Shown: one piece after another, positions 60,301 through 64,000 of the stretch | Layout: every line of letters begins with the position of its first letter | How positions within the stretch are numbered: the stretch's first letter is position 1 | Assembly (NCBI RefSeq): GCF_023159225.1 | Contig: NC_063188.1 | Span: forward strand, 35,392,021-35,456,020 | DNA length: 64,000 bases | Origin: Perognathus longimembris pacificus | Lineage: Eukaryota > Chordata > Mammalia > Rodentia > Heteromyidae | Reading direction: 5' to 3' | Notes under the pieces: model-generated | The model's database searches: none | What the model was told of the DNA's origin: nothing | What the model saw: the letters and a program-made list of their open reading frames with translations, nothing else | Translations under genes and position numbers: made by a program

Positions 60301-62504
60301 GGCTGCACTGGCTCCACCTACAAAACTTCTTCCATAGCTGCTCTTGGCATTACCATTTCCATAGCCTCTGCCAGCTCCATCTTTTCCATTATTACCAACT
60401 TCTTTGTAGCTTCCATCTCTGCCATATCTTGTCCAGGAAACAAGGTAAAATCAATAAGATCACGCAAAAAAACCCTAATTGAAGGGTCACTGATTTGTTT
60501 TTTACAAAAGAGCAAGCTTAATAATAAAATGTTTTAATGTTCTCTTTATGAATAAGGGGAAACATTAAATCCATGTGTGTATTAATGCAGAAAGCAAGTT
60601 GGTGTGAGAATGAAATGATTCCTGATAGAGAAGGAAAAATTCAAAAGATCCATTGACTAGATAAAGATAATCTTAAATATATTATTTATCTATATATTTC
60701 TATACAGATGGCATTGCATATGTATACATATATGTACATATATATGTAAATCTCAACTTGAATACCTCAACTTGAACCTACTAAAATGATTGAGCTGCAA
60801 ATGTAGTGCTCCATTAGAACAACTTAAATAAATTATAGATCATTGAAGATCAAAATGCATACACACAATTCAATCATGTTCTTAATGCATTTTAAAAACA
60901 AGCCAAAGAATCCTGCAATTATAACACATGAGTGGGTATTAATTAAAAGGTAAACCAACCTTGGCCAATTTGAAGCACCATCGCGATTACCATGTTCATC
61001 ATCAACAGACTCCTCATTGCCATTAGCATTATTTTGGTCTTCACAAACATAATTTGCCTGTTCAAACTGGTTATCCAAGCCAACATTGTCACTGGCATGG
61101 TGGTAGGTACGTCTATATGTATTAGATTCACTATCACCATCAGTATCAGCACCAGCATCATAGAGTTCCACATAATCACCATCCTCTTCAGGTGGATGAA
61201 CGACAGGTGTCGGAATTAACCAATCATTCCGGAAGATTTCAGAGAGCGCATTATAGCCCACCCATTCATTTGTCAAGTATACTGGGGGTGATATTTTTCC
61301 TACTTTAAATCCATCTGGAACCTGAGTACACAAGAAAGGTTAATGTAGTATCAGTAACCTTTCATTATCTTCTACAATGGGGAACATTGTAAGATGACAA
61401 TAATAAATATATTCGCTGTTCAAACAAAGCTATCCACTCACTAGATAGAGGTAAAAACTGAGTTGGGATGGGATGCAAAATCCTGACTATCAGGCTGTGG
61501 GTTTTAGTGGATTTTCGGGATCCCACAGTGAAACTTTAACTCAGCTTTTAGTTACCATGTTTTGTCTGCTTATGAGTAGACATTTGTTTTTGATTCTGGA
61601 AAGTAGGGCAGGTGATTTGATGATATTGTTTTATTGTGTAGGGTACTTGAAGTTGATAGGTTCATTTCCATGGCTTTGCTTTATATGCCATAGGTTAACA
61701 AAGTATCTCAAATGCTTAGATACATATGGCACGTGTCACAATGTAGTTTTTAGGTAGGATAGGAGTAAAGAGAACTATGCAATATATTTTTCTGTAAGAA
61801 CAATACAAGGAGTTACAAGACTTTTTATCTTGCAGTAAGAGGCCACCAAGTATTTTATTTTTATACATGTTTTATCACATAAGGAATGCTATTGGAGAAA
61901 AAGTAAATATCTAACTTTTACCCCTTAATCTGTGATCAGGTTCCACAATTGCCTTTTACCACTCATCTCTCCTATATGTTTTGACACAAATTGTGAAAAC
62001 ATAATCTGTCTGATCAATGAAAGCTTTTCCTATTTTAAACTTCTAGGAGTCTTTAACTCTTCCTTACCTCTCACTCCCTGCATGGGAACAGGAAATATGT
62101 CTCTCTTGTTTTCTATTTAACCCAATTTTAACTGTATTATACTTGCTAAAATTATTCTTAGAAACTCAAAACTTCACTTTAAATTTTGAATTCTGGAGGC
62201 TCACATAGTAGTGGAAATTTATTTTATAAATATGAATTACTAAGTTAAAAATTTCACGTTTCCTTGTAAGTGATTAGGTCGATCAAGATGAGTTGTTGAA
62301 TGCCAACTCCTATGTACAATTACTTAAGATAATAAAAACCTAATTTAAAAACAAAAAATTAAAGTTAAAAATAAAGAGACAGGAATGACTGAAGATGGAA
62401 ACCTACATGGACATCAATTAGCAAGTTCTGATCAATAGTAGAATAAGGAGGTGATGACTGGGACCTCCTCAAAACCCTGGGACTCTCCTCCTCCTCAGAA
62501 GATT
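32261..62504 (-). CDS. NRK: Nik-related kinase, 3' portion: linker plus CNH domain (13 exons, partial at window edge)
   Basis: GCK-IV family Ser/Thr kinase related to TNIK/MINK1/MAP4K4, linked to JNK signalling and strongly placental in mammals (family knowledge). Only the C-terminal part is here; the kinase domain lies beyond 64 kb. Exons 5' to 3': 62407-62504, 60960-61321, 60112-60427, 58045-58222, 57235-57390, 54244-54387, 50874-51032, 48458-48558, 46551-46693, 46107-46256, 40772-40907, 36547-36686, 32261-32356. Total is 2179 nt, about 725 codons, running from an SSEEEESP linker through VPDGFKVGKISPPVYL and a glycine-rich region to the CNH beta-propeller and the ending VYFMTLGRLQD…NYGF. 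Phases agree at every junction except 48458/46693, where one nucleotide is missing. The exon at 40772 appears to start at an internal acceptor and the exon at 46551 uses a GC donor. The gene is convergent with SERPINA7. Identity rests on long matches to human NRK recalled from memory. Confidence 0.93.
32655..32960 (+). mobile_element. L1 3' end with 5' inversion, plus, perfect 14-nt TSD
   Basis: The first 64-68 nt (about 32655-32722) are the L1 3'UTR in reverse orientation. The rest (from about 32723) is in plus orientation and ends TTTGATAATAAAAATTTG. AAAAATCTACTTTT flanks at 32641-32654 and 32961-32974. Lies in the last NRK intron, antisense to the gene. Confidence 0.92.
33340..33379. repeat. 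(CA)n microsatellite
   Basis: About 19 CA units in an NRK intron. Confidence 0.97.
33760..33961 (-). mobile_element. ID-dimer SINE, minus
   Basis: GCCAGTCCTGGGGCTTGAAC … CTATATTCCCAGCCC. Imperfect TSD CATCTC(G/A)TTATTTG on both sides. In an NRK intron, sense to NRK. Confidence 0.93.
34096..34298 (-). mobile_element. ID-dimer SINE, minus
   Basis: T-tail, GCCAGTCCTGGGCCTTGGAC … CTATATCCCCAGCCCC. TSD TTAGATGCCTTTT on both sides. A second copy 135 bp from its neighbour in the same orientation. Confidence 0.94.
34450..35010 (+). mobile_element. Old L1 ORF2/3' relic, plus
   Basis: Degenerate L1 sequence (GTGACATGGATGGAAGTGAA, TTTCTTTTATATGTGGAAGC, AATAGTGATTGCTAGAGGTT). Confidence 0.65.
35072..35310 (+). 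mobile_element. B1-ID SINE, plus, diverged
   Basis: GGAGCCAGGTGCTGGTGATT, TAATCCTAGCTATTCAGGAG, then a mutated ID half ending AGTAGTGGCAAAAAA. Confidence 0.75.
35480..35515. repeat. (AAT)n microsatellite
   Basis: Interrupted AAT/AAC units directly before a SINE. Confidence 0.85.
35519..35755 (+). mobile_element. B1-ID SINE, plus
   Basis: AGGCCAGGTGCTAGTGGCTC, TTCAAAGCCAGCCCAGGCAG, CCTTGAGCAAAATAGCTCAG. Followed by the GGA tract. Confidence 0.92.
35762..35920. repeat. (GGA)n purine tract in NRK intron
   Basis: About 155 nt of G/A, mostly GGA and GAA, nearly pyrimidine-free on plus. Confidence 0.95.
35925..36195 (+). mobile_element. Old L1 3' end, plus
   Basis: Contains GACTATAATCAAAGTACATT and TCATAATAGAACCCACTAAT-like sequence, typical of an older L1 terminus; related to 38870-38990. 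Confidence 0.45.
36209..36305 (+). mobile_element. ID monomer SINE, plus
   Basis: GGGATGTAGCTTACTGGCAA, AGCACTTGCCTAGTAAGTGC, GGTTGGATACTCAGT, A-rich tail. The tRNA-like A and B boxes are recognisable. Confidence 0.85.
36547..36686 (-). CDS. NRK: NRK exon, CNH domain (YECTQRTTGWGQKAIEVRS)
   Basis: Acceptor TGTATTGAAG, donor GTATAA. Two bases plus 46 codons: YECTQRTTGWGQKAIEVRSL, LENELKRRAIK and LRFLCTRGDK. It aligns with the GWGEKAIEIRS…KLKFLCERNDK region of TNIK-type CNH domains. Phase fits both neighbours. Confidence 0.95.
36782..36872 (+). mobile_element. Short L1 3' end, plus
   Basis: AAAAATGTACTCACTGCCTT, TGTAACCCCTCTGTATCACA, TTTGACAGTAAAG; 95 bp from an NRK exon, antisense. Confidence 0.8.
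37858..37902 (-). mobile_element. ID fragment, minus
   Basis: Short antisense piece (TCTATCACTTGAGCTATTCC, CTAGCCCTC). Confidence 0.45.
38247..38362 (+). mobile_element. B1 monomer SINE, plus
   Basis: TTTATAATCCCAGCATTTGA, GAGGCTGAGGCAGGAGGACC, TCAAGGCCAGTTTGGACTAT, ATCCTGCCTCGAAAAAAA. Unfused B1. Confidence 0.9.
38870..38995 (+). mobile_element. Old L1 3' end, plus
   Basis: AATTATGATCAAAGCACTTT, ATTACAATGAAATCCCTCAC and a terminal GGTAATAAA. Confidence 0.4.
39268..39560 (-). mobile_element. 5'-truncated L1 3' end, minus
   Basis: AATATTTTATTGTAAAGGTG, GTACAGAGGGTAACAGTTG, C/T-rich tract near 39370-39410, then TTACCCTTTATCCTTTGTCT. Confidence 0.8.
40772..40907 (-). CDS. NRK: NRK exon, CNH domain (NIIILPDCLGIGVMLTFNAEAL)
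   Basis: 45 codons plus one base: NIIILPDCLGIG, MLTFNAEALSVEENEQLFQK and VWRDIPSSA; donor GTATGT. The usable acceptor is ATTCTACCACAG ending at 40908. Upstream in-frame sequence 40908-40931 translates to QMDIILPQ, which resembles coding sequence in human NRK, but no AG lies at its start. The exon therefore seems shortened by eight codons. Confidence 0.9.
42710..42935 (+). mobile_element. B1-ID SINE, plus, diverged
   Basis: GGCTACACCTGTAATCCTAG, CTATTCAGGAGGCTACAACG, ATCACAGTTCAAAGCCAGCA, GAGGCCCTTAGTTC. Another possible diverged copy follows at 42945-43120. Confidence 0.75.
43220..43388 (+). mobile_element. Old L1 3' end, plus
   Basis: GGGTGGGATAGATGGAAGAG, then TTCATTGTACACATCAAAAC and a terminal GATAATAAAATTATT. 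Confidence 0.45.
43398..43617 (+). mobile_element. L1 3' end with probable 5' inversion, plus
   Basis: The first about 50 nt are in reverse L1 orientation (TATATAGTTTTGTAAGTATT, TGCTGTTGCATTGG). The remainder from about 43449 is forward (GAACCAACTGTACAACTTAT, G-rich tract near 43485-43530, CACTTTGACAATAAAG). A 9-nt overlap (GGTTTACAC against GTGTGAACC) marks the junction. Confidence 0.75.
43985..44212 (-). mobile_element. B1-ID SINE, minus
   Basis: TAGAACTCAGGGCCTCATAC, TTTGCTCAAGGCTGGAGCTC, AGCAGCTAGGATTACAAGCA, GTGTCTGGCCC. Confidence 0.85.
44572..44648 (+). mobile_element. ID-like SINE fragment, plus
   Basis: GACTAGAAGTGTGGCTCCAG, TGGCAGAGCACCTGCC, CAGACTTCAAACCCACTG; a tRNA-like unit. 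Confidence 0.6.
44858..45357. other. Assembly gap (500 N) in NRK intron
   Basis: Exactly 500 N, between the NRK exons at 40772-40907 and 46107-46256. True size unknown. Confidence 0.98.
46107..46256 (-). CDS. NRK: NRK exon, CNH domain (VFPTLGYKPVTVDL)
   Basis: Acceptor ATATTTCCAG, donor GTAAGA. Exactly 50 codons: VFPTLGYKPVTVDLTIG, LKIFFSSADGYHIIDAESE and SDVTLPNN. Phase 0 at both ends. The intron between this exon and the one at 46551 is only 294 nt. Confidence 0.95.
46551..46693 (-). CDS. NRK: NRK exon, CNH domain insert (CIDQSADSEGDYMSYEAY…LLKLK)
   Basis: Acceptor TTACTAAG, donor GCAAGG (GC-AG intron). Two bases plus 47 codons: CIDQSADSEGDYMSYEAYIR, ILAKINAADPANRF and ELLHLLKLK. This is a segment I recall as present in NRK but not in TNIK. 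The start phase does not match the preceding exon. Confidence 0.9.
47258..47425 (+). mobile_element. MER5A-like DNA-transposon relic (hAT-Charlie)
   Basis: Recognisable blocks: ATCATCTGGAACATTTGGTC, AGGCCCAACTCCAGACACAG, AGCTGATTCTGATGCACATC, TTAAGAGCTA. An ancient mammalian element, nonautonomous. Confidence 0.6.
47572..47840 (-). mobile_element. Old L1 3' end, minus
   Basis: T-rich tail, TTGATATGTTGTACAAAGGG, then a C/T-rich block around 47760-47815 (antisense of the L1 purine tract). Confidence 0.45.
48458..48558 (-). CDS. NRK: NRK exon, CNH domain (QHEETTYIAIALKSS…AIK)
   Basis: Acceptor TTTTTTGTAG. It encodes QHEETTYIAIALKSS, IHLYAWAPKSF and DENTAIK. The only plausible donor is AAA|GTGAGT, so the exon ends in phase 0 at 101 nt. 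The next exon needs one incoming base, so the expected Val of AIK-V-CIDQ cannot be formed. Confidence 0.9.
48800..48985 (+). mobile_element. Diverged B1 plus ID fragments, plus
   Basis: B1-like TACATCCCTGTAATGTCAAT and GAGAGAAACCCTGTTTCAAA, then the ID 3' piece GGTACTGGGTTTGATCCTGA. Confidence 0.55.
49020..49990 (+). mobile_element. Old L1 ORF2 relic, plus
   Basis: ORF2 core remnants: GCCAAAGTTGGAGGACTTAC, GACTTACTGTAAGATATTGT, ATCACATGGTATTGACACAA. Many stops. Confidence 0.7.
50874..51032 (-). CDS. NRK: NRK exon, CNH domain (KNRLRVYHLTWLRNKIL)
   Basis: Acceptor GTATATTAG, donor GTAAGT. The 52 codons include RKNRLRVYHLTWLRNKIL and DKLTGCEHFSV, near-identical to human NRK as recalled. The final base C joins the next exon to give Leu (FSV-L-QHEETTY). 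Confidence 0.95.
51530..51925 (-). mobile_element. Old L1M-type 3'UTR relic, minus
   Basis: Antisense sequence with GAGTTTTGATGGGTACATAA, TTAGGGTGAGTATACATTGT and TGGCCCCTCCTCCC, the pattern of old mammalian L1 3'UTRs. No frame. Confidence 0.5.
52118..52308 (-). mobile_element. B1-ID SINE, minus
   Basis: GGTCTTGGGGCTTGAACTTA, GTTAATTGGAGATAAGAGTC, TTGCCCAAGCTGGCTTTGAA, GGTGTCTGGCCC. Likely TSD TTATTAATCTTT. Confidence 0.88.
52405..52560 (-). mobile_element. ID-dimer-like SINE, minus, diverged
   Basis: GGGTTGAAATCATGGCCTTT, CTACCACTTGAGCCACACCT, ACTGAGGATCAAACCCAGAG, CTACTAGTTGAGCTGTAG. Confidence 0.65.
53040..53217 (-). mobile_element. Old B1-ID SINE, minus
   Basis: GCTCTACCACTTGGGCCACA, CATAGCTGGGATTACAGGCA, CCACTATGCCCC. 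ID half precedes the B1 half in antisense. Confidence 0.7.
53465..53640. mobile_element. Possible LTR fragment, unclassified
   Basis: C/T-rich stretch with CTTGGTAAATTCTTTTACCA near its right end has an LTR-like look. No paired ends or TSD seen. Confidence 0.2.
54244..54387 (-). CDS. NRK: NRK exon, CNH domain (VNLLLGTRSNLYLMD)
   Basis: Acceptor CTAAACAG; weak donor GTTTGT. The 47 full codons include VNLLLGTRSNLYLMDRSGK and PLNLLITIS, the typical CNH blade sequence (TNIK has VNLLVGT…LDRSGQGKVY…LVTISG). Phase 1 at both ends. Confidence 0.94.
54480..54575. repeat. (ATATGT)n AT-rich microsatellite
   Basis: Alternating TATATA, TGTATA and ACATAT units, 100 bp from an NRK exon. Confidence 0.92.
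55952..56169 (+). mobile_element. ID-dimer SINE, plus, with perfect 16-nt TSD
   Basis: GGGCTGGGGATATGGCCTAG … CAGGACTGGCC with an A-rich tail. AAAAGTTGGGCAAATT flanks at 55936-55951 and 56170-56185. A young copy. Confidence 0.96.
56273..56292. repeat. (CAA)n microsatellite
   Basis: Short CAA run before a SINE. Confidence 0.85.
56306..56562 (+). mobile_element. B1-ID SINE, plus, full length
   Basis: GCCAGGTGCCAGTGGCTCTC, CCAGGAGGCTGAGATCTGCG, GAAGTGGTGCTGTGGCTCAA, CCCCACAACTGATCAAAAAA. Carries a short duplication CCAGACTTCCAGAAACTTCC in the linker. Confidence 0.93.
56575..56965 (+). mobile_element. 5'-truncated L1 3' end, plus
   Basis: CTAGGTTGGACATGAACCTT, G-rich tract near 56820-56845, ATTACCTTACTTCGGTAACT, terminal TTTTCAATAAAGATAAAG. 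Confidence 0.75.
57235..57390 (-). CDS. NRK: NRK exon, start of CNH domain
   Basis: Acceptor CTTCACAG, donor GTGAGT. It encodes YAGFVEVPEK, then EVNVNPFYVSS and MYEKEFTSEICCGSLW. The EKEF-TSEI…SLWG block is where the citron-homology propeller starts in the GCK-IV kinases. Confidence 0.93.
57586..57798 (-). mobile_element. B1-ID SINE, minus, diverged
   Basis: TACTAGGGCTTGAACTCAGG, CCACCATTTGAGCCAGGATT, CTAGAATTACTAGTGTGAGC, CACCAGCACCCA. Confidence 0.82.
58045..58222 (-). CDS. NRK: NRK exon (Ser/Asp-rich linker)
   Basis: Acceptor CTCGTTTTAG, donor GTGAGT. The 59 codons plus one base start ELNGESDAS and contain FDEEIDISVSS and HSSPSKESE. The last base joins the next exon to give ILYAGFVEVPE, as in human NRK. 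Confidence 0.9.
59298..59380 (+). mobile_element. ID monomer SINE, plus, diverged
   Basis: AATGATGTAGCTCAGTGATA, CAGTGCTTGTTTAGAGTGC, CTGGTTCTCATATGTAG. Confidence 0.65.
59385..59840 (+). mobile_element. Old L1 3' relic, plus
   Basis: TTTTAGGTATATACCCTAAA, TCATGGAAACTTATTATGAT, TTGGTTACCAGGGGGCAGAG, ACACTGTGAATATACTAATT. Typical end of ORF2 plus 3'UTR, decayed. Confidence 0.75.
60112..60427 (-). CDS. NRK: NRK exon (glycine/tyrosine-rich linker)
   Basis: Acceptor CCTGGACAAG (an AAG-type site after a good pyrimidine tract), donor GTAATG. One base plus 105 open codons. Strongly Gly-rich with recurring YG units (YGRDGS, YGNGN, YGRSF, YGANTGSGRGG), then EENG…FSGENYSQ and EVEPELE. Phase matches both neighbours. 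Human NRK has a related but quite divergent YGRDGS-containing segment here. Confidence 0.85.
60700..60750. repeat. AT-rich TATG/TACA simple repeat
   Basis: TATGTATACATATATGTACA-type units. Confidence 0.7.
60960..61321 (-). CDS. NRK: NRK exon (VPDGFKVGKISPPVYL and acidic region)
   Basis: Acceptor TGTACTCAG, donor GTTGGT. The 120 codons plus two bases begin with the conserved block VPDGFKVGKISPPVYLTNEW and RNDWLIPTP, then PPEEDGDYVELYD. An Asp/Asn/Glu-rich low-complexity stretch follows. It ends NWP plus AG, completed to Arg by the next exon. Confidence 0.93.
62407..62504 (-). CDS. NRK: NRK exon (acidic linker, IDQNLLIDVH)
   Basis: Minus-strand acceptor CCCATAG lies before 62504 and donor GTAGGT after 62407. 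The 98 nt encode SSEEEESPRVLRR, then PPYSTIDQNLLIDVH, the segment just ahead of VPDGFKVGK in NRK. It is the most 5' NRK exon I can support; the next exon upstream was not found before the window edge. Confidence 0.88.
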
Positions 62505-63220
62505 CTATGGGATATAAAAAAATGCATTAGTAACAATGGTAATTGACAGAGATTGCTTTCATTCATTTAGTGTATTATTTCAATCCCAATTGTTTGTCTT
62601 ACAGTCTTTTCACAAATGGTACACATGGAATTAAATTGTTTCTATTCAGGAAATAGCATCTGATACATAATAATGGGGGCAGGAAGTAAGTTCTATTTTC
62701 ACAGATAGCAGCAAGATCAAGGTTTGTTCAATCTGTAGACCTATATGACTTCTGTTTTCAATATTTAATGTACACTTGCTAAATATTTCTTTCTGTCTGT
62801 AGTTAGGATTGCACACAGTAAGAATGGTTGCCAGATAGAAGCACCATTACAAGATTGTATTAAGAACTGGAAGAGCTGAGGGTGTCAGTGGTCTCATATA
62901 ATAACAAGCAGGAAAAGGCTCCAATAGCTAAAAGATTAAAAATGAGGCAAAATTCTGAGTTACTGAGTATAATTTTAAATATTTAAATATATTGACCCAG
63001 AGATATATTCTCATTGATTTAAGGAATGAACTGCTGGAAGAAGACAAAACTAAGGAAAGCTAGAAACTTCCTAACTAGTGCTATGCATTAGAAATGTCTG
63101 CAATGATGGAAACGGTCCATATCCACACTATCCCATACAATAGCCATACATGAAAACTGAGACTTTGAAATGTGACCTTCGTACTTGAGAAATGGATTTT
63201 TCATTTGCTTATTTATATAT
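62505..63220. other. NRK intron, nothing assigned
   Basis: No further NRK exon with matching splice sites and family sequence was recognised here. Confidence 0.4.
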
Positions 63221-63224
63221 AAAT

Positions 63225-63460
63225 TTTTTGCTGGTTGTTTGGCTTGAACTCTGGGCCTGGGAGCTGTCCCTGAGCTATTCAGCTCAAGGCTAACACTCTA
63301 CCACTTGAGCTATAGGGCCACTTCAAGTTTTCTGGTGCTTAATTGGAGGTAAGAGTCTCACAGAATTTCCTGCTTGGGCTGACTTTGAACCATGAGACTC
63401 AAATCTTAGGCTCCTGAGTAGTTAGGACTACAGGTATCATCCACCTGCACCCAATGTGTA
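63225..63460 (-). mobile_element. B1-ID SINE, minus
   Basis: TGGCTTGAACTCTGGGCCTG, CTCAAGGCTAACACTCTACC, TTAATTGGAGGTAAGAGTCT, TTTGAACCATGAGACTC. Confidence 0.88.
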
Positions 63461-64000
63461 TGCTACATTTCTGCAGATGACTTGAGGACTTGATCAGATA
63501 TTTTCCCTTTGCTCATTACCGCATTGCTTAAAATTATATTATTCAGGATTTTATGATTCATGGCACAATTTTTGTTTTACTTATCATATTTTATAAGTCA
63601 ATAGATTCTCTCAAAAGCACATCTTAAAACACATGAATGAAAAATTGTTATCACAATTTATGAAATTATGTTGCATGATTTGATTAATTTTTCATGTATT
63701 CTGAGTAAAATCAGCAGTGTAAAGTTTCAGACATATTTCTGAGATATGTGTACATCATATTTTGAGGAGAAATACTAAACTGACAAATGAGACAGTCTCA
63801 AAACTACTCTGTCCAATATTCTCATTTGCCTATAAATTTTAATCTTTTAGAGAAGACACTCTCAAACTCCTTTCACATATTTTTCTTATCTGGCATAGAA
63901 ACGAAAATAGAGCTGGCTCTTCTAGCTCCTTAGACGTATTTTTAATTACTACTCAATTGACTCAACTGGAACTAGAAACTTTTTTTTTGTAACTGGAACT

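Noticed and set aside
60289..61219. Frames overlapping NRK exons on plus and in the second minus frame (Met/Ile/Thr/Ser-rich)
   Set aside because: Shadows of the low-complexity NRK exons at 60112-60427 and 60960-61321.
62505..64000. Further upstream NRK exons
   Set aside because: No segment with matching phase, splice sites and NRK-like sequence; one SINE and A+T-rich intron only.
1..64000. CRISPR arrays, operons, tRNA or rRNA genes
   Set aside because: Repeats are dispersed SINE/L1 or microsatellites without spacer structure; tRNA-like matches are all ID SINEs lacking an intact cloverleaf.

Overview
This is mammalian (eutherian) genomic DNA: interrupted genes with GT-AG introns, no operons, A+T-rich intergenic sequence, and dense SINE and L1 repeats. 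The main SINEs are fused B1 (7SL-derived) plus ID (tRNA-derived) elements and tandem ID dimers. I associate these with geomyoid/heteromyid rodents (kangaroo rats, pocket mice). That attribution is from memory and is moderately confident. The two genes recognised, SERPINA7 and NRK, are X-linked neighbours in human, so this is probably X-chromosomal sequence.

Layout. (1) 1.25-4.67 kb, plus strand: SERPINA7 (thyroxine-binding globulin), four coding exons, fully open, predicted 418 residues, with a poly(A) signal. (2) About 4.7-30 kb: intergenic DNA with SINEs, several L1 3' ends, older L1 relics (one split by a younger antisense L1 that keeps an open ORF2 C-terminus), microsatellites and a 500-N gap. 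(3) 30.2-62.5 kb, minus strand: the 3' part of NRK (Nik-related kinase, GCK-IV family). Thirteen coding exons cover the acidic/glycine-rich linker and the whole C-terminal CNH (citron homology) domain. The kinase domain lies beyond the right edge. The genes are convergent, tail to tail, the same arrangement as in human.

The genes do not form a pathway: SERPINA7 is a secreted hormone carrier and NRK an intracellular kinase. I found no undescribed system. The most notable biology is in the CNH part of NRK. Three junctions depart from expectation: a one-nucleotide reading-frame mismatch between two consecutive exons, a likely lost splice acceptor replaced by an in-frame internal one (minus 8 codons relative to human as I recall it), and a GC-AG intron. 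Together they raise the possibility of relaxed constraint or assembly error. Other points are a variant hinge and a changed putative ligand-contact residue in SERPINA7, and a textbook 5'-inverted (twin-primed) L1 with perfect target-site duplications.
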